From positions 87,850-151,849 of the forward strand of contig NZ_JACHBW010000020.1 in NCBI RefSeq assembly GCF_014200455.1: a stretch of DNA of 64,000 bases, given 5' to 3'. Source of the stretch: Paraburkholderia bannensis (GTDB lineage: Bacteria > Pseudomonadota > Gammaproteobacteria > Burkholderiales > Burkholderiaceae). Position 1 is the stretch's first letter. Each line of letters starts with the position of its first letter. Positions 25,807-34,312 of this stretch are shown in pieces. The position numbers and the translations under genes were made by a program. The notes beneath the pieces are model-generated. The model saw only the letters and a program-made list of their open reading frames with translations, had not been told where the DNA came from and did not search any database.

Positions 25807-27036
25807 ATGTCGGATATCGAATGCGCGCAGGCTTCGCGCGCGAAGCAATCGAACACTTGCAATAAAGAACATTGGGCGGCCGTCTGGTCGCTCGCACTGG
25901 GCTCATTCGCCAGCGTCACCACCGAATTCCTGCCTGTGGGCGTGCTGCCCGAGGTGGCGCACACCTTCAACATTTCGGACGGCCAGGCCGGGTTGATGAT
26001 GACCTCGCCCGCACTGTTCGCGGCGGTGGCCGCGCCCGGCGTGATGATGGCCGCTGGACGCATCGACCGGCGGCGTGTCTTGATCGGCCTCTGCGTGATG
26101 TTGCTTGCGGCGTGCCTGCTCGCGGCCTTTGCAAACAGTTTCGCGCTGCTGCTGGTGAGCCGCGCGATGGTTGGCGCGAGTCTCGGCGCGTTCTGGTCGC
26201 TGGGTCTGGCCGTGGCCGGACGACTCGTCGCTCCGGAACATGTGCATCACGCAGCGGGGACGATCTTCGGCGGTGCGGCGCTCGCGATGATCGTGGGGCT
26301 GCCCTTCGGCACCTTGCTCGCGGGCTTTTTCAGCTGGCGCGGCGCGTTCATCGGCGCGGGCGTGCTGGCGAGTGTCGCGTTGATCGCACAGATCGTCGTG
26401 CTTCCGCCGATGCCCGCGCAATCCAGATTGCGTCTTGCGGGCTTCGCCGACTTCGCACGGCAACGCGAGGCGCAATTGAGTCTCGCGCTCACGCTGCTGG
26501 TGTTTATCACGCACTTCGGCGCGTACACCTATTTAATGCCGCTGCTGCTTCAGGCAGGCATTTCCGGCGATACCGGCACAGGGGTGCTGCTTGCCTATGG
26601 CTTCTGCGCGCTGGTCGCGAATTTCGCGGCCGGGCGTTATGTGGGTCGCAAGCTCGGCGCGGCGATGCTCGGCAATATCCTGCTGCTCGCCGTGACGCTG
26701 GCCGTTCTGCCTTCGCTGGACCATGCGCGCCTGACCGTACTCGCGGGCGTGATGATCTGGGGCATCGCATGGGGCGCGCTGCCGCTGTGCCTGAACGTCT
26801 GGCATCGGCGTGTGCCGGGCGGCGAGAGCGAAGCCGCCGCCGCGCTCTTCACGCTGGCGACGCAAGTGGCGATTGCGCTGGGTTCAGTGGTGGGCGGCGT
26901 GGTCGTCGATCATCGGAGCCTGGCCGCCGATTATCGCTATTGCGCGCTGCTGGGATGCGTCGCCGCCGCGCTGGCGTTTCGTGCAGGTTCGCGCGCACGT
27001 TCGCGCGAACTTCAAATCGAAAAGGAGCACGTATGA
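25807..27036 (+). CDS. MFS efflux transporter (AraJ/purine-exporter-like)
   Basis: The protein has 409 residues and 12 predicted helices. The first helices read SFASVTTEFLPVGVLPEVA, the pattern of the AraJ/NepI/YdhP drug and metabolite exporters (DHA1 subfamily). GRIDRRRVLIG follows in the loop between helices 2 and 3. Its stop codon overlaps the start of the RidA gene by 4 bases (ATGA), so the two are co-translated. With RidA downstream, export of a reactive or amine-type metabolite is possible, but this is inference. Confidence 0.9.
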   Translation: MSDIECAQASRAKQSNTCNKEHWAAVWSLALGSFASVTTEFLPVGVLPEVAHTFNISDGQAGLMMTSPALFAAVAAPGVMMAAGRIDRRRVLIGLCVMLLAACLLAAFANSFALLLVSRAMVGASLGAFWSLGLAVAGRLVAPEHVHHAAGTIFGGAALAMIVGLPFGTLLAGFFSWRGAFIGAGVLASVALIAQIVVLPPMPAQSRLRLAGFADFARQREAQLSLALTLLVFITHFGAYTYLMPLLLQAGISGDTGTGVLLAYGFCALVANFAAGRYVGRKLGAAMLGNILLLAVTLAVLPSLDHARLTVLAGVMIWGIAWGALPLCLNVWHRRVPGGESEAAAALFTLATQVAIALGSVVGGVVVDHRSLAADYRYCALLGCVAAALAFRAGSRARSRELQIEKEHV

Positions 27037-27434
27037 CCGAGCGCGAATTCATCGTTCCGCAGCAGATGCAGAGCATCGTCGAACGCGCAGGCTATGTGCC
27101 GGCCGTGAAAGTGGGTGCGACGGTTTATTGCGCGGGACAGGTCGGGCGCACGCCCGGGCTTGATGTGATCGCCGATCCCGAAGCGCAATTCCTCGCCTGC
27201 TGGGAGAACCTGCGCATCGTGCTGGAAGAAGCCGGCTGCAGCTTCGATGACGTTGTCGACATGACGACGTATCACGTGCAGATGAGTGAGCACATGGCGG
27301 TGTTTCGGGAGGTGAAAGACCGGGTGTTTCCGCGCGGCACCTGCGCGTGGACGGCGCTCGGCGTGTCCGAACTCGCGCGGCCCGGCCTGCTGGTGGAGAT
27401 CAAGTGCGTGGCGGTGCAGCGCGAAGCGCGTTGA
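27033..27434 (+). CDS. RidA/YjgF/UK114-family protein
   Basis: This 133-residue protein shows the RidA fold signatures AGYVPAVKVGATVYCAGQVGR, FLACWENLRIVLEEAGCSFDDVV and the C-terminal RPGLLVEIKCVAV. RidA-family proteins deaminate reactive enamines or imines or have related roles in amine catabolism. The RidA-type Arg is not clearly aligned here, so it may belong to one of the Rid2-Rid7 subgroups. AAGGAG precedes the ATG, which lies in the last codons of the MFS gene. Confidence 0.88.
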   Translation: MTEREFIVPQQMQSIVERAGYVPAVKVGATVYCAGQVGRTPGLDVIADPEAQFLACWENLRIVLEEAGCSFDDVVDMTTYHVQMSEHMAVFREVKDRVFPRGTCAWTALGVSELARPGLLVEIKCVAVQREAR

Positions 27435-27447
27435 GCCACGTTGAGCC

Positions 27448-27486
27448 GCGGCAGCGTCGGGCGAGGCAACATCCCGGCGCTGCCGC
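27448..27486. terminator. Stem-loop between convergent ridA and glpF
   Basis: A 9-bp stem (GCGGCAGCG, 27448-27456, with 27478-27486) has an inner CGGG/CCCG stem (27458-27461 with 27473-27476). No T-run follows. It lies between convergent genes and probably ends both transcripts. Confidence 0.55.
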
Positions 27487-27493
27487 TCACGCA

Positions 27494-28210
27494 TCAATGC
27501 GAAGCGTGCAGATACAGATAAAGCGTCGATGCCGCCACGCCGCCCAGCAGCGGGCCGACGACAGGAATCCACGCATAGCGCCAGTCGCTGTCGCGCTTGC
27601 CCGGAATCGGCAGCAGCGCGTGCATGATGCGCGGCGAGAGATCGCGCGCCGGGCTCATCGCGTAGCCCGTGGGGCCGCCCAGCGAAATGCCGATGCCGAG
27701 CACCAGCAGACCGACCGGCAGCGCGTCGAGCGCGCCCAGGCCCACTTGCGGCGCAGCCAGATACAGCACGCCCAGGATCAGCACGAAAGTGCAGATCGCT
27801 TCGGTGATGACATTGTGGCGCACGCAACGAATCGCCGGGCCCGTGCAGAACACGGCGAGCTTGAGATCCGCGTCTTCTTCGTTGGCAAAGTGCTGGCGAT
27901 AGGCAAGCCACACGAGGACCGCGCCGGCCATGCCGCCGAGCATCTGCGCGGCGATATAGCCGCCCACTTTCGACCAGGCAAACTTGCCCGCCAGCGCCAG
28001 GCTGATCGTCACGATCGGGTTCAGGTGCGCGCCGCTGTACGCCGCCGTCACGTAGACGGCCACGAACACGGCCATCGCCCAGCCCATCACGATGACGATG
28101 AGGTCCGCGCCGCGGCCCTTGGTTTTGGCGAGCAGCACGTTAGCGACCGCGCCGTTGCCTAGCAGCACGAGAATCGCTGTGCCGATGAATTCCGCAATAT
28201 AGGGTGACAT
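27494..28210 (-). CDS. glpF: Glycerol facilitator (aquaglyceroporin)
   Basis: This 238-residue channel with six helices carries glycerol across the inner membrane. The first pore motif reads SGAHLNPIVT and the second GYAMSPARDLSPR. The canonical pair is NPA/NPA; here they are NPI and SPA, so the second Asn is Ser (codon AGC). The Arg of the selectivity filter (PARD) is kept. It is the last gene of glpR-glpD-glpK-glpF on this strand. Confidence 0.93.
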   Translation of the reverse strand: MSPYIAEFIGTAILVLLGNGAVANVLLAKTKGRGADLIVIVMGWAMAVFVAVYVTAAYSGAHLNPIVTISLALAGKFAWSKVGGYIAAQMLGGMAGAVLVWLAYRQHFANEEDADLKLAVFCTGPAIRCVRHNVITEAICTFVLILGVLYLAAPQVGLGALDALPVGLLVLGIGISLGGPTGYAMSPARDLSPRIMHALLPIPGKRDSDWRYAWIPVVGPLLGGVAASTLYLYLHASH

Positions 28211-28372
28211 GATGGTTGTCTCACTTATTGTTCAGCGGGCATGCGGGGCCGATGCTTCGGCCCGCTGCCCGCCGGGTATTGTTGTGTGATTGGATTTACT
28301 TGGGATGCCCTGTTTCTACAGCTTGACTGCTACTACTGCGCGATGAAACTGCGCGGTATTACTTGCGCGGCG

Positions 28373-29878
28373 TTACTGCGAATCGTCGGCCCACGCCTTG
28401 GCTGCGCGCACCGCACGCTGCCAGCCCGCACGGCACGCGTCGACCTGCGAAGCCGCCATGTTCGGCGCGAAACGCTTGTCCACGTGCCACTGGCCTTGCA
28501 GTTCGTCCACGTTCTTCCAGTAGCCAACCGCGAGACCCGCGAGATACGCGGCGCCCAGCGCGGTCGTTTCGGTAATCTGCGGGCGCACCGCATCCACGCC
28601 CAGCAGGTCCGCCTGGAATTGCATCAGCAGATTGTTTGCGCTCGCACCGCCGTCCACGCGCAACTCGCCCACGCTGATGCCCGAATCCGCTTCCATCGCC
28701 GCCAGCACGTCGAGCGACTGATAAGCGATCGAATCGAGAGCCGCACGCGCAACATGCGCCGAAGTCGTACCGCGCGTCACGCCGAACAGCGAACCGCGTG
28801 CACGCGCATTCCAGTGCGGCGCGCCCAGGCCCGCGAATGCCGGCACCAGATAGACGCCGTCCGTGTGCGGCACGCTGGCTGCCAGCGCTTCGATTTCCGA
28901 GGCGCTCTTGATGATGCCCATGCCGTCGCGCAGCCATTGCACCACCGCACCCGCGATAAAGATGCTGCCTTCGAGTGCGTAATTGACCTGATCGCCGATC
29001 TGCCACGCGATGGTGGTGACGAGATTGTTCTTCGACTCGATGGGCTTGTCGCCCGTGTTCATCATCAGGAAACAACCCGTGCCGTAGGTGTTCTTCACCA
29101 TGCCGGTGTGCGTGCACATCTGGCCGAATAGCGCAGCCTGCTGGTCGCCCGCGATACCCGCGAGCGGAATCTTCGAGGCGAACACCGTGGTCTTCGTCGG
29201 GCCGTAAATTTCGGATGACGAACGAACTTCCGGCAGCATGTTGCGCGGAATATCGAGCGCTTCGAGCAGTTCGTTGTCCCACTGGCGCGTATGGATGTTG
29301 AACAGCATCGTGCGCGACGCGTTGGTCACATCCGTCACATGCAGCTCGTGCTTGGTGAAGTTCCACACCAGCCAGCTATCGACCGTCCCGAACGCGAGCT
29401 TGCCTTGACGGGCCTTTTCGCGCGCGCCTTCGACGTTATCGAGAATCCAGCGGATCTTGGTGCCCGAGAAATACGAATCGATCGGCAGACCGGTCTTCGC
29501 ACGCACTTTCTCTTCCAGGCCTTGCGCCTTGAGCTGATCGCAGAAGTCCGCCGTGCGGCGGTCTTGCCAGACGATGGCGTTATAGATCGGCTGACCCGTT
29601 TCGCGGTCCCATACGATGGTGGTTTCGCGCTGGTTCGTGATGCCGATGGCGGCGATATTGGTGCCGTTCATGCCCGCGCGGGTGACGGCTTCGGCGGCCA
29701 CGCCTGCCTGCGTCGACCAGATTTCCTGCGGGTCATGCTCGACCCAGCCCGGACGCGGATAAATCTGTTCGAACTCTTTCTGTGCCGTCGAAACGATGCG
29801 GCCCTGGCGGTCGAACAGCATCGCGCGCGAACTGGTGGTGCCCTGGTCGAGCGCGAGAATGTATTGTTGATCCTGCAT
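28373..29878 (-). CDS. glpK: Glycerol kinase
   Basis: This 501-residue FGGY-family kinase phosphorylates glycerol to sn-glycerol 3-phosphate. It begins QYILALDQGTTSSRAMLFD, the first ATP-site motif, and has the substrate and hinge signatures NIAAIGITNQRETTIVWDRETG and DGGASANNLLMQFQADLLG. The ATG at 29878 follows GGAG with 9 bases between; a start three codons earlier would sit directly on the ribosome site. It stands between glpD and glpF, 162 bases from glpF and 88 from glpD. Confidence 0.97.
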   Translation of the reverse strand: MQDQQYILALDQGTTSSRAMLFDRQGRIVSTAQKEFEQIYPRPGWVEHDPQEIWSTQAGVAAEAVTRAGMNGTNIAAIGITNQRETTIVWDRETGQPIYNAIVWQDRRTADFCDQLKAQGLEEKVRAKTGLPIDSYFSGTKIRWILDNVEGAREKARQGKLAFGTVDSWLVWNFTKHELHVTDVTNASRTMLFNIHTRQWDNELLEALDIPRNMLPEVRSSSEIYGPTKTTVFASKIPLAGIAGDQQAALFGQMCTHTGMVKNTYGTGCFLMMNTGDKPIESKNNLVTTIAWQIGDQVNYALEGSIFIAGAVVQWLRDGMGIIKSASEIEALAASVPHTDGVYLVPAFAGLGAPHWNARARGSLFGVTRGTTSAHVARAALDSIAYQSLDVLAAMEADSGISVGELRVDGGASANNLLMQFQADLLGVDAVRPQITETTALGAAYLAGLAVGYWKNVDELQGQWHVDKRFAPNMAASQVDACRAGWQRAVRAAKAWADDSQ

Positions 29879-29966
29879 GTCTCTCATCTCCTTCCATACG
29901 TAGTTGTGATTCGCGCCCCGCACGGACTGCGGACCTGCGGGGCGCGATATTGCTGACGGTATTGCT

Positions 29967-31514
29967 TTAGTGCGGCACGGCCGTCCGCGCCTGGCTCGTG
30001 GCGAACCACGAGTCGAGCGCGGCCGTCACGGCTTCCAGCGTGCCCGGCGTCACATGCAGACCGAGCTTCGAGCGGCGCCACAGCACATCCTGGGCGCAGG
30101 TTGCCCATTCGATATCGCGCAGATAGCGCAGTTCGGCCTCGTAGATGCCGGGGGCGATCTGCGGGCCCAGATCGTCGAGCGACTTCGCCGCGCCAATCAG
30201 ACGTTCTGCGCGCGTGCCATAAGCGCGCGCGTAGCGCAGCGCGAGCGGCGCAGGCAGCCAGGCAAAGCGCTTCGCCAGGCTTTCCGCGAACGGCGCAAAA
30301 CGCGCATTGGCAATATCGCCGCCGGGCAACGGCTTGCCAGCCGTCCACGCAGGCGCCGTGCTGCCGAGCGCGCGCGCCAGCATGTCGCCGGCTTCTTCCG
30401 CGAGCTTGCGGAAGGTCGTGATCTTGCCGCCGAACACGGAGAGCAGCGGCGCGCCATTCGTATCGTCCATTTCGAGGCGATAGTCGCGCGTCACCGCCGA
30501 AGCGTTCTTCGCGCCCTCTTCTTCGAGCAGCGGACGCACGCCCGAATAGGTCCAGTGCACATCGGAGGGCGAGATCTTACGCTTGAAATAGCGATTGATC
30601 GACTCGCACAGGTAACGCGTTTCGTCGCCGTCGATCGCCACCTTGGCGGGATCGTTGCGATATTCCACATCGGTCGTGCCGATCAGCGTGAAATCGTGCT
30701 CGTAGGGAATCGCGAAGATGATGCGCTTGTCGGGGTTCTGGAAGATGTAGGCATGGTCGTGCTCGAACAGGCGCTTCGTCACGATGTGGCTGCCCTTCAC
30801 CAGACGCACGCTATGCTGCGCGCCGCGCCCAAGCGCGCCATGCAGCACCTCGCCCACCCACGGACCGGCCGCGTTCGCCACGGCGCGCGCGCGCACCTCG
30901 AAGGTGCTGCCGTCGGCGCGGCGCAGCGTCGCCTGCCATTCGCCTTCGCCACTGGCGTTTTTCACGCGCTGCGCGGCCACGAGTTTCGTGCGCGTGAGAA
31001 TGCGCGCGCCGCGCTCCTGCGCATCGAGCGCATTGAGCACGACCAGACGCGCATCGTCCACCCAGCCGTCCGAATAGACAAAGCCGCGGCGGATGGAATC
31101 GATCAGCGGTGCGCCGGCCGCGTGGCGTCGCATATCGATGCCGCGCGAGCCCGGCAGCAGTTCGCGTTTGGCCAGGTGATCGTAGAGAAACAGGCCAACG
31201 CGGATAAGCCATGCCGGACGCAGATTAGGCATGTGCGGCATCACGAAGCGCAGCGGCCACATGATATGCGGGGCCGCCCGCAGCAGCGTCTCGCGCTCTT
31301 GCAGCGCCTTGCGCACGAGGCCAAATTCCTTGTACTCCAGATAGCGCAGACCGCCGTGGATCAACTTGGTGCTGGCCGACGAGGTGTGCGAAGCCAGATC
31401 GTCCTGTTCACAAAGGAGCACGGACAGCCCGCGCCCGGCTGCGTCGCGCGCAATGCCTGCGCCGTTGATCCCGCCGCCCACGACGAGCAGATCGTACCGA
31501 TTCTCTTGAGTCAC
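29967..31514 (-). CDS. glpD: Aerobic glycerol-3-phosphate dehydrogenase
   Basis: This membrane-associated FAD enzyme of 515 residues oxidises glycerol 3-phosphate to dihydroxyacetone phosphate and feeds electrons to quinone. The FAD-binding motif LLVVGGGINGAGIARDAAGRG is at the N-terminus. Further family motifs are SSASTKLIHGGLRYLE and FVYSDGWVDDARLV. Several GlpR-like sites stand in front of it. Together with glpK, glpF and glpR it completes glycerol catabolism. Confidence 0.97.
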   Translation of the reverse strand: MTQENRYDLLVVGGGINGAGIARDAAGRGLSVLLCEQDDLASHTSSASTKLIHGGLRYLEYKEFGLVRKALQERETLLRAAPHIMWPLRFVMPHMPNLRPAWLIRVGLFLYDHLAKRELLPGSRGIDMRRHAAGAPLIDSIRRGFVYSDGWVDDARLVVLNALDAQERGARILTRTKLVAAQRVKNASGEGEWQATLRRADGSTFEVRARAVANAAGPWVGEVLHGALGRGAQHSVRLVKGSHIVTKRLFEHDHAYIFQNPDKRIIFAIPYEHDFTLIGTTDVEYRNDPAKVAIDGDETRYLCESINRYFKRKISPSDVHWTYSGVRPLLEEEGAKNASAVTRDYRLEMDDTNGAPLLSVFGGKITTFRKLAEEAGDMLARALGSTAPAWTAGKPLPGGDIANARFAPFAESLAKRFAWLPAPLALRYARAYGTRAERLIGAAKSLDDLGPQIAPGIYEAELRYLRDIEWATCAQDVLWRRSKLGLHVTPGTLEAVTAALDSWFATSQARTAVPH

Positions 31515-31605
31515 CTGCGTTTCCTGTTTGTGCCTTGAGTGGCCTGGCCTGGAACCGCTCGAAGCCTTTGATCAGGCACCGTGCATGTCCAGATACGAAC
31601 CAGAA

Positions 31606-31665
31606 ATGTTCGAATCCGAAATCTAACGAACAAAATCGAAAAAGTAAAGTTCGATTAGACGAAAC
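31606..31665 (-). promoter_or_regulatory. GlpR-like operator cluster upstream of glpD
   Basis: Three TTCG/CGAA-type sites follow one another: ATGTTCGAATCCGAAAT (31606-31622), AACGAACAAAATCGAAA (31625-31641) and AAGTTCGATTAGACGAAAC (31647-31665). They resemble the GlpR operator ATGTTCGATAACGAACAT of enterobacteria. They lie 90-150 bases before the glpD start, suited to repression of glpD. Confidence 0.6.
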
Positions 31666-31813
31666 GGGAGGAAAGCGGGGAAAAGCGGCCGTTTTCGAGC
31701 GAAAAGGGTCGGAAAACTGGGGTTTTCCCGGGGAATCGCGTCACGCGGGTGGGAAGGGGAAGGGGTCACAGCGGACCGTCAGGCGCCTGTCAGGAAGCAA
31801 AAGGAACGCAAAA

Positions 31814-31846
31814 ATGTTCGAATTGTTTTCGTTCGATGTTCGTTTC
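31814..31846 (-). promoter_or_regulatory. Second GlpR-like site group near the glpR end
   Basis: ATGTTCGAATTGTTTTCGTT (31814-31833) overlaps TTCGTTCGATGTTCGTTTC (31828-31846). The half sites match those of the glpD-proximal cluster about 150 bases away, which would allow looping between the two groups. The rest of the 31515-31911 gap is without a supported gene. Confidence 0.5.
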
Positions 31847-31911
31847 TATGTCGGACGGGATGCAGCGGCGGCGCATCGATGCGCCTTGCGCCGGCTTCAT
31901 TGCGACAGGAT

Positions 31912-32691
31912 TTACTCCGCGACATACACCGCGGTCCCCGCCTGGGCGATGGTCTCGTCCATATCGGCGGGCAGCGGTTTATCGGTGAAGAGGGCGTGAA
32001 TCTGGCTCAGATGCCCCTGGCGCACGAGCGCGGGGCGGCCGAATTTCGAATGATCGGTGACCAGATACACGGTGCGCGCGTGCTGGATGATCGCTTCGGC
32101 CACGCGGACTTCGCGCGTGTCGAAGTCGCGTAGCGTGCCGTCGGTTTCGATCGCCGAGGTGCCAATGATCGCGTAATCCACCTTGAATTGGCGGATGAAA
32201 TCGATGGTCAGCTCGCCCACGATGCCCTTGTCCCACGGCCGCACGATGCCACCCGTGATGAGCACTTCGCATTCCGGATAACCGCTCATCATGCTCGCGA
32301 CGTTCAGGTTGTTGGTGATGACGCGCAGGCCGCGATGACGGTTGAGCGCGCGCGCGACTTCTTCGGTCGTGGTGCCGAGGTTGATGAAGAGCGAGGCCTG
32401 ATCGGGAATATGTGAAGCGGCGAGCGCGCCGATGCGGCGCTTCTCGTCATGGAACATCTGCTGACGTGCGCTGTACGAGACGTTTTCGGCGCTGGTGGGC
32501 AAGCTTGCGCCGCCGTGATAGCGGCGCAGCAGGTTCATGTCGGCGAGCCAGTTGACGTCGCGGCGAATGGTCTGCGGCGTCACGTCGAAGTGCGCGGCAA
32601 GATCGTCGACGGTCACGAAGCCGTCGCGCTGCACCCATTCGAGCAGCTCCTGCTGGCGCGCGTTCAGGGTGAGGCGGGGGTCTCGGGTCAT
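31912..32691 (-). CDS. glpR: DeoR-family glycerol-3-phosphate repressor GlpR
   Basis: This 259-residue regulator has an N-terminal DeoR helix-turn-helix (DGFVTVDDLAAHFDVTPQTIRRDVNWL, about 25-50). The DeoRC sensor domain follows, with LFINLGTTTEEVARAL, a phosphate-sugar site, and GGIVRPWDKGIVGELTIDF. It is the first gene of the minus-strand glp cluster and probably releases its operators when glycerol 3-phosphate is bound. Confidence 0.94.
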   Translation of the reverse strand: MTRDPRLTLNARQQELLEWVQRDGFVTVDDLAAHFDVTPQTIRRDVNWLADMNLLRRYHGGASLPTSAENVSYSARQQMFHDEKRRIGALAASHIPDQASLFINLGTTTEEVARALNRHRGLRVITNNLNVASMMSGYPECEVLITGGIVRPWDKGIVGELTIDFIRQFKVDYAIIGTSAIETDGTLRDFDTREVRVAEAIIQHARTVYLVTDHSKFGRPALVRQGHLSQIHALFTDKPLPADMDETIAQAGTAVYVAE

Positions 32692-33109
32692 GTTGTTGGA
32701 GCGCGGTGAAGGGACTGGGCAATATTGTAAGGGGAGCGGCGGCTCAGTGCGGCGCGCCCGGGATCTTCGGCGTCGTTGGGAATTTCACCCATGCCGCTTC
32801 AATCTTGCGATTCGGCATGACGTGAAATTCGATAAAACCATCGTGCGTGTTTTCGAGCGGCGGCACGGGTATGTCGGTTTCGAAGGTGTAGTGCGAGCAA
32901 ATAGAAAGAAAATTCTTGCGTAGCCCCCTGTCGTCATCCCCCGATACCCTCCGCGCCCTTCCCGCCAGAAGGGTAAATACCGACAAAATCCCTTCACGAC
33001 AGAAAGCAACCAGAAGGGCAGCCTTTCTTATACTGGCGACCAATCCCAAACTACCGGCGGCCTGCCACGGCCCGCTGGAGCGCCGTCCATCACGAGGAGA
33101 CACGTTCCC
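32692..33109. other. Intergenic region with a possible coding remnant
   Basis: There is no intact gene in 418 bases. On the minus strand, 32744-32890 encodes a frame with protein-like composition (ETDIPVPPLENTHDGFIEFH, then MPNRKIEAAWVKFPTT) that ends in a proper stop but has no start codon upstream. It may be the last 45-50 codons of a lost gene. The plus-strand side carries the leader of the binding-protein gene, with GAGGAG before its ATG. Confidence 0.35.
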
Positions 33110-34183
33110 ATGCCTTTTCGCGCCCAGCATCCCGGTCGCGCCCTGCTGCTCTGCCTCGCGCTGGTCGCGGCGGCGGCGGGCACCAGCGCACCGGTCCATG
33201 CGGCGCAGGCGGCGGCCGCTCCGATCCGGCTGATGATGGGCGGCATGGCCAAGATCGTCTATCTGCCGGCCGTGCTGGCCGCGCGGCTGGGCTATTTCCG
33301 CGACGAGGGCCTCGATGTTCAGGTCGTGGGCGGCCCGGCGGGCATCGATACGTCCACGGAACTGATCGCGGGCGCCATCGAAGGCGCGGTCGGGTTTTAC
33401 GATCACACACTCGATCTGCAAAGCCGCGGCCAGGATGTGCTGTCGGTGGTGGTGTTCCAGCGCGCGCTGGGACTTGCCGAACTGGCCTCCACGCGCTCCG
33501 AAGGCGGCCGTGCCATGGCGCGCTCGGGATCGATGCGCGACGCCAAAGGTCGGCGTCTGGGCGTGACGGGCTTCGGCTCCTCCACCTGGGTGGTCACGCG
33601 TTATCTGGCGGCGGGTGCGGGCGTCGCGCCGGGCGACTACACAATCGTGCCGCTCGCCTCCGACACGCGCTTCATCGAAGCCCTCCAGCAAGGCAGCATC
33701 GACGCGGGCATGGTCGAGGAACCCACGGCCACGCGCCTGCTGTCGAGCGGCGCGACACAGATGGTCGCCGATATGCGCAGCGTGGAAGGTTCGCAGCGCT
33801 GGCTGGGCGGCCCGTATGCAGGCGCCTGCCTGTACATGCGCCGCAGCTGGGTGGACGCCCATCCGCATGAAACCGCGCAACTCGCGCGTGCACTGGTGCG
33901 TGCGCTGCGTTACCTGAACACGCATTCCGCACAGGCCATCGCCGATGCGCTGCCGCCCGAGCTGACCGGCAGCGACCGCGCCGGCTATGTGCAGGCGCTC
34001 GCCGCCGCGCAACCTGCATTCTCGCGCGACGGCCAGATGCCCGAAGGCGCGCCGCAAACCGTGCTGCACGTGCTGATCGCGGCGGGCTCGGGGGTGACGG
34101 CGCGGCATGTCGATCTGGCGAAAACCTACACCAATGACTTCGTCGCGTCCGCGCAGTCCGATGCGCTCAAGGGCGCGCCGTAG
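33110..34183 (+). CDS. NMT1/TauA-like periplasmic substrate-binding protein
   Basis: This 357-residue protein has a signal peptide ending near APVHA (residue 31). The SsuA/TauA/THI5-like fold follows, with AKIVYLPAVLAARLGYFRDEGLDVQVV, GAIEGAVGFYDHTLDL, TGFGSSTWVVTRYLAAGAGV and QQGSIDAGMVEEPTATRLL. Such proteins normally deliver nitrate, sulfonates or pyrimidine precursors to an ABC transporter. No permease or ATPase is adjacent. Instead an MFS carrier and a TctD/TctE-like two-component system follow on the same strand, so it could act as a sensor partner instead (inference). Confidence 0.88.
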   Translation: MPFRAQHPGRALLLCLALVAAAAGTSAPVHAAQAAAAPIRLMMGGMAKIVYLPAVLAARLGYFRDEGLDVQVVGGPAGIDTSTELIAGAIEGAVGFYDHTLDLQSRGQDVLSVVVFQRALGLAELASTRSEGGRAMARSGSMRDAKGRRLGVTGFGSSTWVVTRYLAAGAGVAPGDYTIVPLASDTRFIEALQQGSIDAGMVEEPTATRLLSSGATQMVADMRSVEGSQRWLGGPYAGACLYMRRSWVDAHPHETAQLARALVRALRYLNTHSAQAIADALPPELTGSDRAGYVQALAAAQPAFSRDGQMPEGAPQTVLHVLIAAGSGVTARHVDLAKTYTNDFVASAQSDALKGAP

Positions 34184-34312
34184 CGCACGTCCGCGAATTC
34201 CAGAGAAAACCCTTTAGCACCGAATGCAGCCACAAGGCGCGCAACCCGGCGGTCTGCCGATTCACGGCGATCCGCTATGGCCCCGCTCGTCTCTCATCAA
34301 AGGATGTCCATC

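Noticed and set aside
32744..34108. 454-codon minus-strand ORF across the binding-protein gene
   Set aside because: Most of it is antisense to a well-supported gene; only its last 48 codons have protein-like composition and are noted separately.
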